64,000 bases of DNA from Hymenobacter crusticola (GTDB lineage Bacteria > Bacteroidota > Bacteroidia > Cytophagales > Hymenobacteraceae), in assembly GCF_002154225.1 (NCBI RefSeq), contig NZ_MTSE01000017.1:1-64000 (forward strand), given 5' to 3'. The first letter of the stretch is position 1. The number at the start of each line of letters is the position of its first letter. The notes beneath the pieces are model-generated. The model was not told where the DNA came from. It ran no database searches and worked only from the letters and a program-made list of their open reading frames with translations. Positions 7,833-16,337 of this stretch are shown in pieces. The position numbers and the translations under genes are program-made.

Positions 7833-9215
7833 ATGTCTACTGCCACTGCTGCAGCAACCAAAAAAATCCCCGTCGTGCCGCGCTTTCGGTCGCTGCTCGG
7901 CTCCATGCTGATCGCCGCTAACCCCATCCCGATCCTTAATAGCTACCTGAACACCTACGGCGATACCCTAATAATGTACATCGGCGGCGTACGTCCCACG
8001 CTGCTTACCCGCGACCCTGGCTTGGTGCAGCATATTTTGCAGAAAAACCACCGCAATTATCCGAAGTCGGAGCTTTCGCATGGTATTGCGCGCTACCTAG
8101 GTCATGGCCTGCTCACGAGCGAGGGTAGCTACTGGCTCCAGCAGCGGCGCCTAATTCAGCCTGGTTTTCACCGGCAGCGGGTAGCGGGCCTGGTAGAGTT
8201 GATGCAAGCCGAGATAAACGAGTGTTTGAAGCCGCTCAAACGGCAGCTAGCACAGGAGGGAGGCAGCACGGAAGTAGAAGTGCACCGACTGATGACCACT
8301 ACGGCCTTCCGCATCATTGCGCGCTCCACCTTCAGTACTAACCTCGACAATGCCAAGCTGGAACGCATGTCGGCGCTGCTCACGGCTATCCAGGCTTTCT
8401 ACGTGCGCAGCATCCGGCAGCCGTACCTGCGGCCGTGGCTGGCGCTGCGTAACCAGTTTCGTCAGCACGACGAGCTAGCTACCGAGCTGCGCGAAATGGT
8501 GCGCAGCTACGTTCGGCAGCGCCAGCAAACCGACGACTCCTACGACGACTTGCTGCAAATGCTGCTTGACGTGCGCTACGAAGATACCGGCGCGCCCATG
8601 ACCGAAGAGCAGGTTGTTGATGAAGCGCTGATCTTGCTCGTTGCCGGGCACGAGACTTCCGCCAATGCCCTGTCGTGGATGTGGTATCTGCTGGCCCAGC
8701 ACCCGTCCGTAGTGGCCCAGATGCGCGCCGATATGACGCAGGTGCTCTGCGACCGTTCTGCTGCCTTCGCCGACTTGCCCAACCTAGGGTATTCGCTGCA
8801 AATAGTGCAGGAAACCATGCGCCTTTACCCACCCGCCTGGATTGTGGACCGCGTCGCGCAGGAAGACGATTCCTATAATGGCATCAGGTTGCCCAAAGGC
8901 ACCATGATTTCGGCTTACCTGCTTGGCATCCACCATGCACCTAGCCTCTGGGAAGATGCCGAAGCGTTTCGCCCCGAGCGGTTTGCGCCCGAGCAAATGA
9001 AGCAGCAACCGCCGTACGCGTACATTCCGTTTGGCGGCGGTCCGCGCCTATGCATCGGCAACCAATTTGCCCTAACGGAAATGCAGTTAGTGCTACTCGA
9101 AATGCTCCGTCGCTTCGACATCGATTGGGTCGAGCAACCGCCTATTCAGCTGCAACCCCTCATCACGCTTCGCCCGCGCCAGGAAATTCGGCTGCGGTTT
9201 CGGTCACGAAGCTAG
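7833..9215 (+). CDS. Cytochrome P450
   Basis: A haem-thiolate monooxygenase of 460 residues. It carries the I-helix oxygen-activation motif AGHETS (271-276), the K-helix ExxR motif (Glu327, Arg330) and the haem-binding loop FGGGPRLCIG with Cys407 as the iron ligand. The sequence style (long form, AGHETS, PERF segment) is closer to the CYP102/CYP4-like bacterial P450s than to short class I enzymes, but there is no fused reductase domain. No ferredoxin or reductase gene is nearby, so the electron donor must come from elsewhere. The substrate is unknown; fatty acids or isoprenoids are possible. The stop codon lies within the left arm of the terminator. Confidence 0.95.
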   Translation: MSTATAAATKKIPVVPRFRSLLGSMLIAANPIPILNSYLNTYGDTLIMYIGGVRPTLLTRDPGLVQHILQKNHRNYPKSELSHGIARYLGHGLLTSEGSYWLQQRRLIQPGFHRQRVAGLVELMQAEINECLKPLKRQLAQEGGSTEVEVHRLMTTTAFRIIARSTFSTNLDNAKLERMSALLTAIQAFYVRSIRQPYLRPWLALRNQFRQHDELATELREMVRSYVRQRQQTDDSYDDLLQMLLDVRYEDTGAPMTEEQVVDEALILLVAGHETSANALSWMWYLLAQHPSVVAQMRADMTQVLCDRSAAFADLPNLGYSLQIVQETMRLYPPAWIVDRVAQEDDSYNGIRLPKGTMISAYLLGIHHAPSLWEDAEAFRPERFAPEQMKQQPPYAYIPFGGGPRLCIGNQFALTEMQLVLLEMLRRFDIDWVEQPPIQLQPLITLRPRQEIRLRFRSRS

Positions 9216-9291
9216 GTTGCTAAAAGCAAAAAAGACCGTCATGCTTCGATCAGCGCAGCATGACGGTCTTTTTTGCTTTTAGCAACCTAGC
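9211..9291. terminator. Very long perfect bidirectional terminator hairpin
   Basis: A perfect 35-bp inverted repeat (9211-9245 with 9257-9291) has an 11-base loop. It includes the P450 stop codon (9213-9215) and ends 3 bases before the stop of the convergent thioredoxin-like gene. Poly-A and poly-T stretches occur within the arms. Confidence 0.9.
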
Positions 9292-9294
9292 TTT

Positions 9295-10605
9295 TTACTC
9301 CTTCACCAGCTTGTCAATTGTCTGGTTGAAATCAGCGACTAACTCGTCGTAGTATTTGCCCGTGCCAGGGCCGGAGAACCCGGTATTGATCTTGCGCACA
9401 TCGCCTTTCTTGTCGATGATGATGGTAGTAGGAAACGCCAGTACCTTGCTGATCTGGGGCAGCGACTTGCCGGCGGCGTCTTTATCGGCCACACCGGCTA
9501 CAGCTAGGTCGTAGCCGACGCCAAAGCGGTCTTTCATCTTACGCAGACGCTCGGCAGCTTTGGCGTATTCGGGGCTGCGCTCGTATCCTAGGCCAATGAT
9601 TTCCACGCCGCGGCTCTTGTTCTTCTCATACCACGGCGCCAGAAAGTTTGTCTCATCCATGCAGTTTGGGCACCACGAACCTAGCAGTTGCACCACAACC
9701 ACCTTCCCTTTGTACTTGGGGTCGGAAAGTGAAACCGCGCCGCCTTCAAAAACGCTGGGAAATTTGAAAGCTAGCTTCTTCTCACCCGGTTTCATGAAGG
9801 TGAGCGAGTTGGCATCAGGGAGCTTTGCCTTCGGGTCTTCCACCGCCGTCCAAGTTTCATGGCCGCTTTTACCGCTGTAGAAGTCGCCTTTCAGCGTGCC
9901 ATTGGGGCCTTTGGTAGCTGTGAATAAGAAGCCATGGCTGCCATCGAAAGTTGATAGGCGCAGTAAGTTTCCGGCTGCTTGCCCGGCTAGGTAGCGATAG
10001 TCACCAGTGGTCGTGAGGAAGGTGCCGGTCAACTCGCCGGTTTCGGAGCTTTGTTTAAAAATACCGACCGCCGGGTAAGTTTTTCCTTCCTCATCCTTAA
10101 ACTCGACGCGATAAGTGCTTTCAGTTATCATCTCCTTGGCGTCGCTAGTAGGCTTGGCCTGTAGGGGGAATAGCTCCTGCTGCCCGTGCGTAGCCGAGAA
10201 CGGCACCCGGTACGGACCTTTTGCGTCATACTTCACCCAAGCACCTTTAAGCTTATTCTCTCCGTCCTTACGCACGACCAGCGCCGCGTCGAAGGCACCT
10301 AGCTTAAGGGTGGTGGAGTCGCCGGCGGCAGTTATTTCGTCGAGCTTCAACTTCTCGGCACCGTTGCGCAGGTACACGGCCACCGGCTGGTTGTTGTTGC
10401 CTGTCTCGACGTCGAACAAGAACGGAATTTCTTGCCCCTGTGTAGAGAGCACACCACGCCAGGTGCCCGCTTGCAGGTAATTGGCATCCGGGGTAGAAGT
10501 CGCACCGGCCGCTTGTTGCTCAGAAGGGTTCGATTGGCAGCCGGCTACCACCAGCGCGAGGCTAGCTCCGGCTACGATCTGCCGCATGGCGGAAGGGAAA
10601 GTCAT
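9295..10605 (-). CDS. TlpA-type thioredoxin-like lipoprotein
   Basis: A 436-residue predicted lipoprotein with lipobox VVAGC (Cys23). An N-terminal beta-rich region of unknown function (about 35-270) precedes a C-terminal TlpA/ResA-like thioredoxin fold with redox motif CPNC (312-315, in GSWCPNC). Proteins of this type reduce or exchange disulfides in the periplasm, for example during cytochrome c maturation or oxidative stress defence. The DUF4369-like N-terminal part is common in Bacteroidota but I cannot identify it further. The start could also be the second ATG, six codons later, which gives a more compact signal peptide. It is the only gene of its minus-strand unit and diverges from aconitase. 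Confidence 0.85.
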   Translation of the reverse strand: MTFPSAMRQIVAGASLALVVAGCQSNPSEQQAAGATSTPDANYLQAGTWRGVLSTQGQEIPFLFDVETGNNNQPVAVYLRNGAEKLKLDEITAAGDSTTLKLGAFDAALVVRKDGENKLKGAWVKYDAKGPYRVPFSATHGQQELFPLQAKPTSDAKEMITESTYRVEFKDEEGKTYPAVGIFKQSSETGELTGTFLTTTGDYRYLAGQAAGNLLRLSTFDGSHGFLFTATKGPNGTLKGDFYSGKSGHETWTAVEDPKAKLPDANSLTFMKPGEKKLAFKFPSVFEGGAVSLSDPKYKGKVVVVQLLGSWCPNCMDETNFLAPWYEKNKSRGVEIIGLGYERSPEYAKAAERLRKMKDRFGVGYDLAVAGVADKDAAGKSLPQISKVLAFPTTIIIDKKGDVRKINTGFSGPGTGKYYDELVADFNQTIDKLVKE

Positions 10606-10683
10606 AGATTCAGAAGAAAAGGGTGCTCAAGTAAACTACTCTAATTTGGAATTAGTTTATATAAGAAACGCGCAAATATAAAG

Positions 10684-10716
10684 TTTGGGCACCGCAACAA
10701 GGCGCGCTTATATTTG
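10684..10716 (+). promoter_or_regulatory. Bacteroidota-type promoter for aconitase
   Basis: TTTG at 10684-10687 and TATATTTG at 10709-10716 match the -33 and TAnnTTTG -7 elements of Bacteroidota sigma-ABfr promoters, with a 21-base gap. The aconitase ATG follows 50 bases downstream. Confidence 0.6.
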
Positions 10717-10766
10717 CGTACTGTTCAAAAAGCAGCTTACTTTTTCACTCTTTCCATTTCTCTATT

Positions 10767-13061
10767 ATGGCGTTTGACATAGAAATGATTCAGGCCGTGT
10801 ACGCCGGTATGGGCCAGCGCATTGAAGCCGCCCGTGCCGCCGTTGGCCGTCCGCTCACGCTAACCGAAAAGATTCTGTACGCTCACTTGTATGGCGGCCA
10901 AGTCAACAGTGCGTACGAGCGGGGCGTTTCCTACGTCGATTTTGCCCCCGACCGCGTGGCGATGCAGGATGCCACGGCCCAAATGGCGCTGTTGCAGTTC
11001 ATGCAAGCCGGCAAAGACAAAACCGCCGTGCCTAGCACCGTACACTGCGACCACCTTATCCAGGCCCGCATTGGTGCTAACGAAGACCTCGCCGAAGCTA
11101 ACTCCGAAAACAAGGAGGTGTACGATTTCCTAGCCTCGGTTTCAAACAAATACGGTATCGGCTTCTGGAAGCCCGGTGCTGGTATCATCCACCAAGTGGT
11201 GCTCGAGAACTACGCCTTCCCCGGCGGCATGATGATCGGTACCGACTCCCACACCCCTAACGCGGGTGGCCTCGGCATGATTGCCATCGGGGTAGGTGGT
11301 GCTGATGCCGTCGACGTAATGGCCGGCATGGCGTGGGAGCTGAAGTTCCCGAAAGTAATTGGCGTAAAACTGACCGGCAAGCTCAATGGCTGGACAGCTC
11401 CCAAAGACGTAATCCTGAAAGTAGCAGGTATCCTGACCGTGAAAGGCGGCACCGGTGCCATCGTAGAATACTTCGGCGAAGGTGCCGAAAGCATGTCGGC
11501 TACGGGTAAGGCTACCATTTGCAACATGGGTGCTGAAATCGGCGCTACTACGTCGGTGTTTGGCTTTGATGAGAAGCAAGCGGATTACCTGCGCAGCACC
11601 AACCGTGCTGATGTGGCTGACCTAGCTTATGGCGTAGCTGCTCACCTGCGCGCCGACGACGAAGTGTACGCCAACCCTGAGAACTTCTTCGATCAACTGA
11701 TCGAAATCAACCTTTCGGAGCTAGAGCCGCACGTAAACGGTCCTTTCACCCCCGACGCTGCTTGGCCAATCTCGCAGTTTGCTTCGGCCGTGAAAGAACA
11801 TGGCTGGCCCGAGAAACTAGAAGTAGGTCTGATCGGTTCGTGCACCAACTCTTCGTACGAAGACATCACGCGTGCTGCTAGCATTGCTGAGCAAGCCGTA
11901 TCGAAGGGCTTGACGGTGAATGCCGAGTTTACCGTAACGCCGGGCTCGGAGCTTGTGCGCTACACTGTAGAGCGCGACGGCCTACTCGATACCTTCGCTC
12001 AGATGGGCGGCGTGGTGTTGGCTAACGCCTGCGGTCCGTGCATCGGCCAGTGGGCGCGTCACACCGACGACCCTAAGCGTCGCAACTCGATCATCACCTC
12101 GTTCAACCGTAACTTCGCCAAGCGGAACGACGGCAACCCGAACACGCACGCTTTCGTGGCCTCGCCCGAAATCGTGACAGCCTTCGCTATTGCCGGCGAC
12201 CTGACTTTTAACCCGCTCACCGACACGCTGCCCACGAAAGATGGTCAGCAAGTGAAGCTAGATGCTCCTCAAGGCGTGGAAGCACCTCCGCGTGGCTACG
12301 ATGTAGAAGATGCTGGTTACCAAGCTCCCGCCGCCGATGGCTCGGGCGTACAGGTTCTCGTTGATCCAGAATCCGATCGTCTGGAGTTGTTGGAGCCCTT
12401 CAAGCCTTGGGAAGGTACCGATCTGCAAGGTCTGCGTCTGCTCATTAAAGCGCAGGGCAAGTGCACTACCGACCACATCTCGATGGCTGGTCCGTGGTTG
12501 AAGTACCGTGGGCACTTGGATAATATTTCCAATAACATGCTTATCGGTGCCATCAACGCCTTCAACGGTGAAGCTAACGCGGTGAAAGACCAGTTGACCC
12601 AGGGCACGCCGTATAACACCGTCCCACAAGTGGCTCGCACGTACAAGTCGTTAGGGATAGGCTCAGTAGTAATTGGTGACGAAAACTACGGAGAAGGCTC
12701 GTCGCGTGAGCACGCTGCCATGGAGCCGCGCCACCTAGGTGTACGCGCCGTGATTGTGAAGTCATTTGCCCGTATTCACGAGACTAACCTCAAGAAGCAA
12801 GGCATGCTGGCGCTCACGTTCGCTAATAAGGCTGATTACGACCTGATTGAGGAAGACGATACCATCGACATCATCGGTTTGGCAACGTTCGCTCCGGGTC
12901 AGCAGCTACAAGCGCGCTTGCACCACACCGATGGCGATACAGACCTCATCTACTTGAACCACACGTATAACCAAGGGCAGATCGAGTGGTTTAAAGCTGG
13001 CTCGGCTCTGAACCTGATTCGCTTGCGCGAAACGAGTGGTGCTCAACTTTCGCAGAAGTAA
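10767..13061 (+). CDS. acn: Aconitate hydratase, mitochondrial type
   Basis: This enzyme isomerises citrate to isocitrate in the TCA cycle using a [4Fe-4S] cluster. The 764-residue length and the N-terminal pattern (YGGQVNSAYERG-like and VHCDH segments) match the mitochondrial-type aconitases common in Bacteroidota rather than AcnA or AcnB of enterobacteria. The three cluster cysteines are Cys359 (GSCTNSS) and Cys422 and Cys425 (ACGPC). The swivelling C-terminal domain carries NYGEGSSREHAA. The gene is monocistronic, with a promoter candidate upstream and a perfect hairpin terminator just after the stop. Confidence 0.96.
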   Translation: MAFDIEMIQAVYAGMGQRIEAARAAVGRPLTLTEKILYAHLYGGQVNSAYERGVSYVDFAPDRVAMQDATAQMALLQFMQAGKDKTAVPSTVHCDHLIQARIGANEDLAEANSENKEVYDFLASVSNKYGIGFWKPGAGIIHQVVLENYAFPGGMMIGTDSHTPNAGGLGMIAIGVGGADAVDVMAGMAWELKFPKVIGVKLTGKLNGWTAPKDVILKVAGILTVKGGTGAIVEYFGEGAESMSATGKATICNMGAEIGATTSVFGFDEKQADYLRSTNRADVADLAYGVAAHLRADDEVYANPENFFDQLIEINLSELEPHVNGPFTPDAAWPISQFASAVKEHGWPEKLEVGLIGSCTNSSYEDITRAASIAEQAVSKGLTVNAEFTVTPGSELVRYTVERDGLLDTFAQMGGVVLANACGPCIGQWARHTDDPKRRNSIITSFNRNFAKRNDGNPNTHAFVASPEIVTAFAIAGDLTFNPLTDTLPTKDGQQVKLDAPQGVEAPPRGYDVEDAGYQAPAADGSGVQVLVDPESDRLELLEPFKPWEGTDLQGLRLLIKAQGKCTTDHISMAGPWLKYRGHLDNISNNMLIGAINAFNGEANAVKDQLTQGTPYNTVPQVARTYKSLGIGSVVIGDENYGEGSSREHAAMEPRHLGVRAVIVKSFARIHETNLKKQGMLALTFANKADYDLIEEDDTIDIIGLATFAPGQQLQARLHHTDGDTDLIYLNHTYNQGQIEWFKAGSALNLIRLRETSGAQLSQK

Positions 13062-13080
13062 GCTAGGTTTGATCCTTCTA

Positions 13081-13116
13081 AAAACGGCCGCTTCCATAAA
13101 AGGAAGCGGCCGTTTT
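13081..13116 (+). terminator. Hairpin terminator after aconitase
   Basis: A perfect 15-bp stem (13081-13095 with 13102-13116) with a 6-base loop is followed by a T run. Confidence 0.9.
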
Positions 13117-13325
13117 TTATGGCTTCAGGAAAAATACTGAAGCTAAATGCTATTGGACAGGCAGGAGCGGAACCTTGACGAATGCAAAAAGCGTAAAAGG
13201 TTGAATTGTCATTTTAGGTCATATTTCTCAGATTTGGACGAACAAGGAAAGTGAAGCAGACGAAAGCATGATGCTAAGACCGATGTTTATTATTAAATAT
13301 TAATATATTTTAATTTACAGTTACG

Positions 13326-13333
13326 TATTTTTG
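13326..13333 (+). promoter_or_regulatory. -7 promoter element candidate
   Basis: TATTTTTG fits TAnnTTTG and lies about 40 bases upstream of the next small gene. No clear -33 element is visible in the AT-rich upstream sequence. The element continues into a 14-base string (TTTGCGTACTGTTC) that also occurs at the aconitase promoter. Confidence 0.45.
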
Positions 13334-13374
13334 CGTACTGTTCTGCTTTTCTCTCTATCCTATTTGCCAGTGTG

Positions 13375-13623
13375 ATGATGACGCTTTCCCAAATTGAAAA
13401 CTTTTTGCAGCTTTTAGGTTTCCGCCCTGACAGTACCCCCAATACGTATCAGCAGGATACTGCTCAGGGTCCGGTGCGGGTACGCCACAACAGCTCGGGT
13501 AGTGGCATTTTGATAGAAGGACCACAAGGGCTAGTAGGAGGAAGCGCTAGCCACGGACGACACCTGTTAGCGATGCTTGCAATGGCAGGTTGGTCGGTGA
13601 GTGAGCTACCTGGCTTGAATTAG
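13375..13623 (+). CDS. Small hypothetical protein (82 residues)
   Basis: A short protein beginning MMTLSQIENFLQLLGF. No domain is recognised, and there is no signal peptide or membrane segment. A GTG precedes two consecutive ATGs (13375, 13378); the first ATG is chosen. It has an internal glycine-rich segment (about 45-62). A -7 promoter element upstream and GC-rich coding composition within an AT-rich surrounding support it as a real gene. Function unknown. Confidence 0.55.
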   Translation: MMTLSQIENFLQLLGFRPDSTPNTYQQDTAQGPVRVRHNSSGSGILIEGPQGLVGGSASHGRHLLAMLAMAGWSVSELPGLN

Positions 13624-13753
13624 GTGAACTATAGAAGTAGCGCTATTGTATTTTACAAGTCAACCCATCCATAGTTCGTTCTATTACGTATAGAAAATAC
13701 AATACTTTTAGCCAGCTTGCGTAGTTTTTCGCCTCCAAACAGAGCCATTTGTT

Positions 13754-14185
13754 ATGCCTGCTCCAGCATCTATATCATCTGAGCCATCTCCCCAGTTTGA
13801 TAACGCAGCCGGATCAGTGCACGTTGTACCCGCAGGCACGTATGTCCGCTTGAACTGGGCATCACAGCCCGCTTCAGTTATGGTGTGGCGTCAATTACTG
13901 GAACAAGCACTAGTGCAATTAGAGCAGCACAATTGGCACAAGCTTTTAGGCGATCAACGATCGTTGCCGCTCTTTAGTACCGAAAACCAAGCTTGGATAT
14001 TGCTCGATTGGTTTCCGCGTGCTGTGCGCTCAGGGTTGCGTTATGGAGCTATCATATCGCCTCAAAACGTGATGGTACGGTTGGAAATAGCGGCTTTAAT
14101 TCGAGAGGTTAATACTTATCCGCTTACGTACCGGCTTTTTGCTGATGAAGCCGCCGCTGCTAACTGGCTTATTCAACAGCCTTAG
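13754..14185 (+). CDS. Hypothetical protein, possibly SpoIIAA/STAS-like
   Basis: A 143-residue soluble protein. The part from about residue 45 to 135 (a paired helix, then a strand containing KLLGDQRSLPLFS, then an ILLDWFPRAV helix) resembles the SpoIIAA-like/STAS-like small proteins frequent in Hymenobacter relatives, but I base this on overall pattern only. No catalytic motif is visible. It lies between the small gene at 13375 and the fluoride-type riboswitch. Function unknown. Confidence 0.6.
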   Translation: MPAPASISSEPSPQFDNAAGSVHVVPAGTYVRLNWASQPASVMVWRQLLEQALVQLEQHNWHKLLGDQRSLPLFSTENQAWILLDWFPRAVRSGLRYGAIISPQNVMVRLEIAALIREVNTYPLTYRLFADEAAAANWLIQQP

Positions 14186-14232
14186 TCTACGCAGAAAGTG
14201 AGGGCCGCAACTCAAGACGGCGTGTCCTTGCC

Positions 14233-14240
14233 TATCTTTG
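14233..14240 (+). promoter_or_regulatory. -7 promoter element for the riboswitch-CLC unit
   Basis: TATCTTTG fits TAnnTTTG exactly. It lies 8 bases before the first paired base of the riboswitch, so transcription would start right at its 5' end. No convincing -33 box is seen. Confidence 0.55.
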
Positions 14241-14248
14241 CTTGCATA

Positions 14249-14310
14249 CGGTGATGGATTGCCACTGCGAACTGCCGAAGCGTACCGCTTTGCGCTGATG
14301 ATTCTTATGG
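14249..14310 (+). promoter_or_regulatory. Fluoride riboswitch (crcB motif) candidate
   Basis: The order of conserved blocks matches the crcB motif. P1 pairs CGGTG (14249-14253) with CACTG (14263-14267) around a loop that begins ATGGAT. AACTGCC follows (14270-14276), then a hairpin (CGAAGCG with CGCTTTG around a 3-base loop), then CTGATG (14295-14300) and ATTCTTAT. The loop GGAT can pair with ATTC downstream, giving the expected pseudoknot. The known Thermotoga aptamer has GCGATGAGG, AAACTGCC and GGGCTGATGGC at the same places. It sits upstream of a CLC gene of the GREGT type, a known partner of this riboswitch class. A shared expression switch for fluoride resistance is inferred. Confidence 0.8.
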
Positions 14311-14362
14311 AACGGACGGTCGAGGAGGCCGCATCAGGTAGTTCATCTTGCCGTTCGCTTTT

Positions 14363-15658
14363 ATGGCTCGTCAGTTCTCTTCTTTTTATTGGTTGTCTGC
14401 TCGCTTGCGAGCTGTTCCAACAACTGCTTACGTGCTCTTTTTGCTGCGTTGGGTGGTTATCAGCACGCTCATAGGAGGGCTAGCCGGTACGGCGTCCGCC
14501 ATTTTTTTGGTGTCCTTGGATTGGGTAACCCACTGGCGAGAAACGCACCTGGTATTAATTGCGCTGTTGCCGGTAGCCGGCTTCTTTATCGGCTTGGCTT
14601 ATCATCTGTTCGGCAACCAGGTTGTGCGGGGGAATAACTTGATCTTGGACGAGATTCATGCGCCGCGTCAGTTGATTCCTTTGCGTCTTGTGCCGTTGGT
14701 ATTAGGAGGCACGTTGCTCACCCACCTGTTTGGGGGCTCCGCCGGGCGCGAAGGCACGGCAGTACAAATGGGAGGAGCCCTAGCCGATCAGCTTACGCGT
14801 CTGCTGAAGCTGCGGCCACGCGACCGGCGTTTGCTGCTCATTGCGGGCATTAGCGCTGGTTTTGCCTCCGTTTTTGGGACGCCTCTGGCCGGTGCTGTAT
14901 TTGGACTGGAGGTATTTCTGCTCGGCTCGATGCGCTACGATGCCTTGCTGCCAAGTTTTTTGGCCGCGGTTAGCGCTGATTTTGTTACCAGAGCCTGGGG
15001 CGTGGGGCACACGCATTATCCGCAGCTAGCTTCACTACCTATCACGCCACTTACCATCTTGTACGCTTTGATAGCTGGAGTATTGTTTGGGTTAGTAGCG
15101 CGTAGCTTCGCAGCGCTTGTGCACAGAATCAGCCAGTTGTTTGGGCGCATTGCTTACGCGCCGTTGCGGCCGGTGCTAGGTGGCGTGCTGGTGGCAGCCA
15201 GTGTGTGGGCCCTAGGTACTACGCGGTACATCGGGCTGGGCGTGCCCGTGATTGTAGAAGCTTTTCATTTGTCGCTGAGTCCAGCCGATTTTGCCTTGAA
15301 GCTGCTGCTAACGGCTCTTACCCTAGGGTGTGGTTTCAAGGGTGGGGAGGTTACGCCACTGTTCTTTATCGGAGCGACGCTCGGTAGCGCATTAGCAGGG
15401 GTCGTGCCTTTACCCGTTGCTTTGCTGGCGGGGATGGGTTTTGTGGGGGTGTTTGCGGGAGCTGCTAACACCCCCATTGCATGCACGCTGATGGGACTAG
15501 AACTGTTTGGCGTGCAGGCTGGCGTGTACTTGGCCCTCGCTTGCGTAGTAGCATATCTATTCTCCGGCCATACAGGTATTTATTCGGCGCAACAGATTGG
15601 ACAAGCCAAACATCTGCGTTTCGGACGGCAACAGGGGAGTCGCTTAGGTGACTTATAG
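14363..15658 (+). CDS. CLC-family ion transporter, probable fluoride/proton antiporter (CLC-F/EriC-F type)
   Basis: A membrane protein of 431 residues with about ten hydrophobic segments. In place of the chloride-selective GSGIP motif it has RGNNLILDE (about 89-97). The gating-glutamate motif is GREGT rather than GREGP/GKEGP, with Glu130. GFKGGEVTPLF is near 324-334. This pattern is the one I associate with the CLC-F subfamily, which exports fluoride in exchange for protons. The riboswitch 53 bases upstream supports fluoride as substrate. The ORF is open from a TTG at 14348, but ATG 14363 (MARQFSSFYW) is more likely. A chloride or other anion transporter remains the alternative if the riboswitch reading is wrong. 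Confidence 0.85.
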   Translation: MARQFSSFYWLSARLRAVPTTAYVLFLLRWVVISTLIGGLAGTASAIFLVSLDWVTHWRETHLVLIALLPVAGFFIGLAYHLFGNQVVRGNNLILDEIHAPRQLIPLRLVPLVLGGTLLTHLFGGSAGREGTAVQMGGALADQLTRLLKLRPRDRRLLLIAGISAGFASVFGTPLAGAVFGLEVFLLGSMRYDALLPSFLAAVSADFVTRAWGVGHTHYPQLASLPITPLTILYALIAGVLFGLVARSFAALVHRISQLFGRIAYAPLRPVLGGVLVAASVWALGTTRYIGLGVPVIVEAFHLSLSPADFALKLLLTALTLGCGFKGGEVTPLFFIGATLGSALAGVVPLPVALLAGMGFVGVFAGAANTPIACTLMGLELFGVQAGVYLALACVVAYLFSGHTGIYSAQQIGQAKHLRFGRQQGSRLGDL

Positions 15659-15735
15659 CTACTACAGTAGAAGAAAGAGGCCTACAGAACAGCCAATGAC
15701 AAAGAGGTAACCTAGGTTGTGCGTTGAAAAAGAAA

Positions 15736-15760
15736 AGCCGAACAGAGTATCTGTTCGGCT
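15736..15760. terminator. Hairpin terminator between convergent genes
   Basis: A perfect 10-bp stem (15736-15745 with 15751-15760) has a 5-base loop and lies between the CLC gene and the minus-strand gene ending at 15781. Confidence 0.7.
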
Positions 15761-15780
15761 CACAAAACACACTATGCGCG

Positions 15781-16170
15781 CTAGGCTTGCTCGTCTTCTT
15801 TCCAAGTTGAGGAGCTGCCGCTGCCGTAACGAGGGTCATCGGCCGCATAGGCAGCCCGCCGGGTACCTTCGTCACTATCCTGGGCAGCAACGACAGCATC
15901 TGGGTTCTGGTTTTGTTCAACGTGGCCGCGTTGTTCGGCTGGGTCAGCGTTTTTGCTCACTTGGCCGTAGTCTTCGGTACTGTTTGGACGTTTTTTGCGA
16001 AACTCACTGAATTCGTCTGGGTTGTCGTTTGAGCCATCATTTGAGGCGCTAGCGAAACCTGATTTAGGCTGATTAGCAGCATCAGCAGTGCCAAACTCCC
16101 CATAACGGGGGGCTTCATTGCCAGAAACATTTTCAGGGGCAGATTGCGGAGCTTGAGGCGTATTTTCCAT
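15781..16170 (-). CDS. Acidic, low-complexity hypothetical protein
   Basis: A 129-residue protein starting MENTPQAPQSAPENV. It is rich in Asn, Asp, Glu, Ser, Gly and Pro, with no hydrophobic core, signal peptide or motif, so it is probably intrinsically disordered. ATG 16170 is preferred over an in-frame start seven codons upstream. Some Hymenobacter relatives have similar stress-associated small acidic proteins, but no homologue is identified here. Function unknown. Confidence 0.55.
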   Translation of the reverse strand: MENTPQAPQSAPENVSGNEAPRYGEFGTADAANQPKSGFASASNDGSNDNPDEFSEFRKKRPNSTEDYGQVSKNADPAEQRGHVEQNQNPDAVVAAQDSDEGTRRAAYAADDPRYGSGSSSTWKEDEQA

Positions 16171-16337
16171 GACAAAAGAATAAGGAGACAACTGAGTAAC
16201 TCAACCATTATACGGGCTTAATGCTGTTTCGGCTGGCGTAAGCCTTTGAAACGCTGCTTTCCTACTAACGCTCAGTGGGAAACCGCTAAAATGGTGATTA
16301 CAGGTCCAGCACTGCTGAAAGGCATGTACTGGATAAG

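Noticed and set aside
14238..14474. 78-codon ORF covering the CLC leader
   Set aside because: It overlaps the riboswitch and the start of the CLC gene and has no domain; the RNA reading explains the sequence better.
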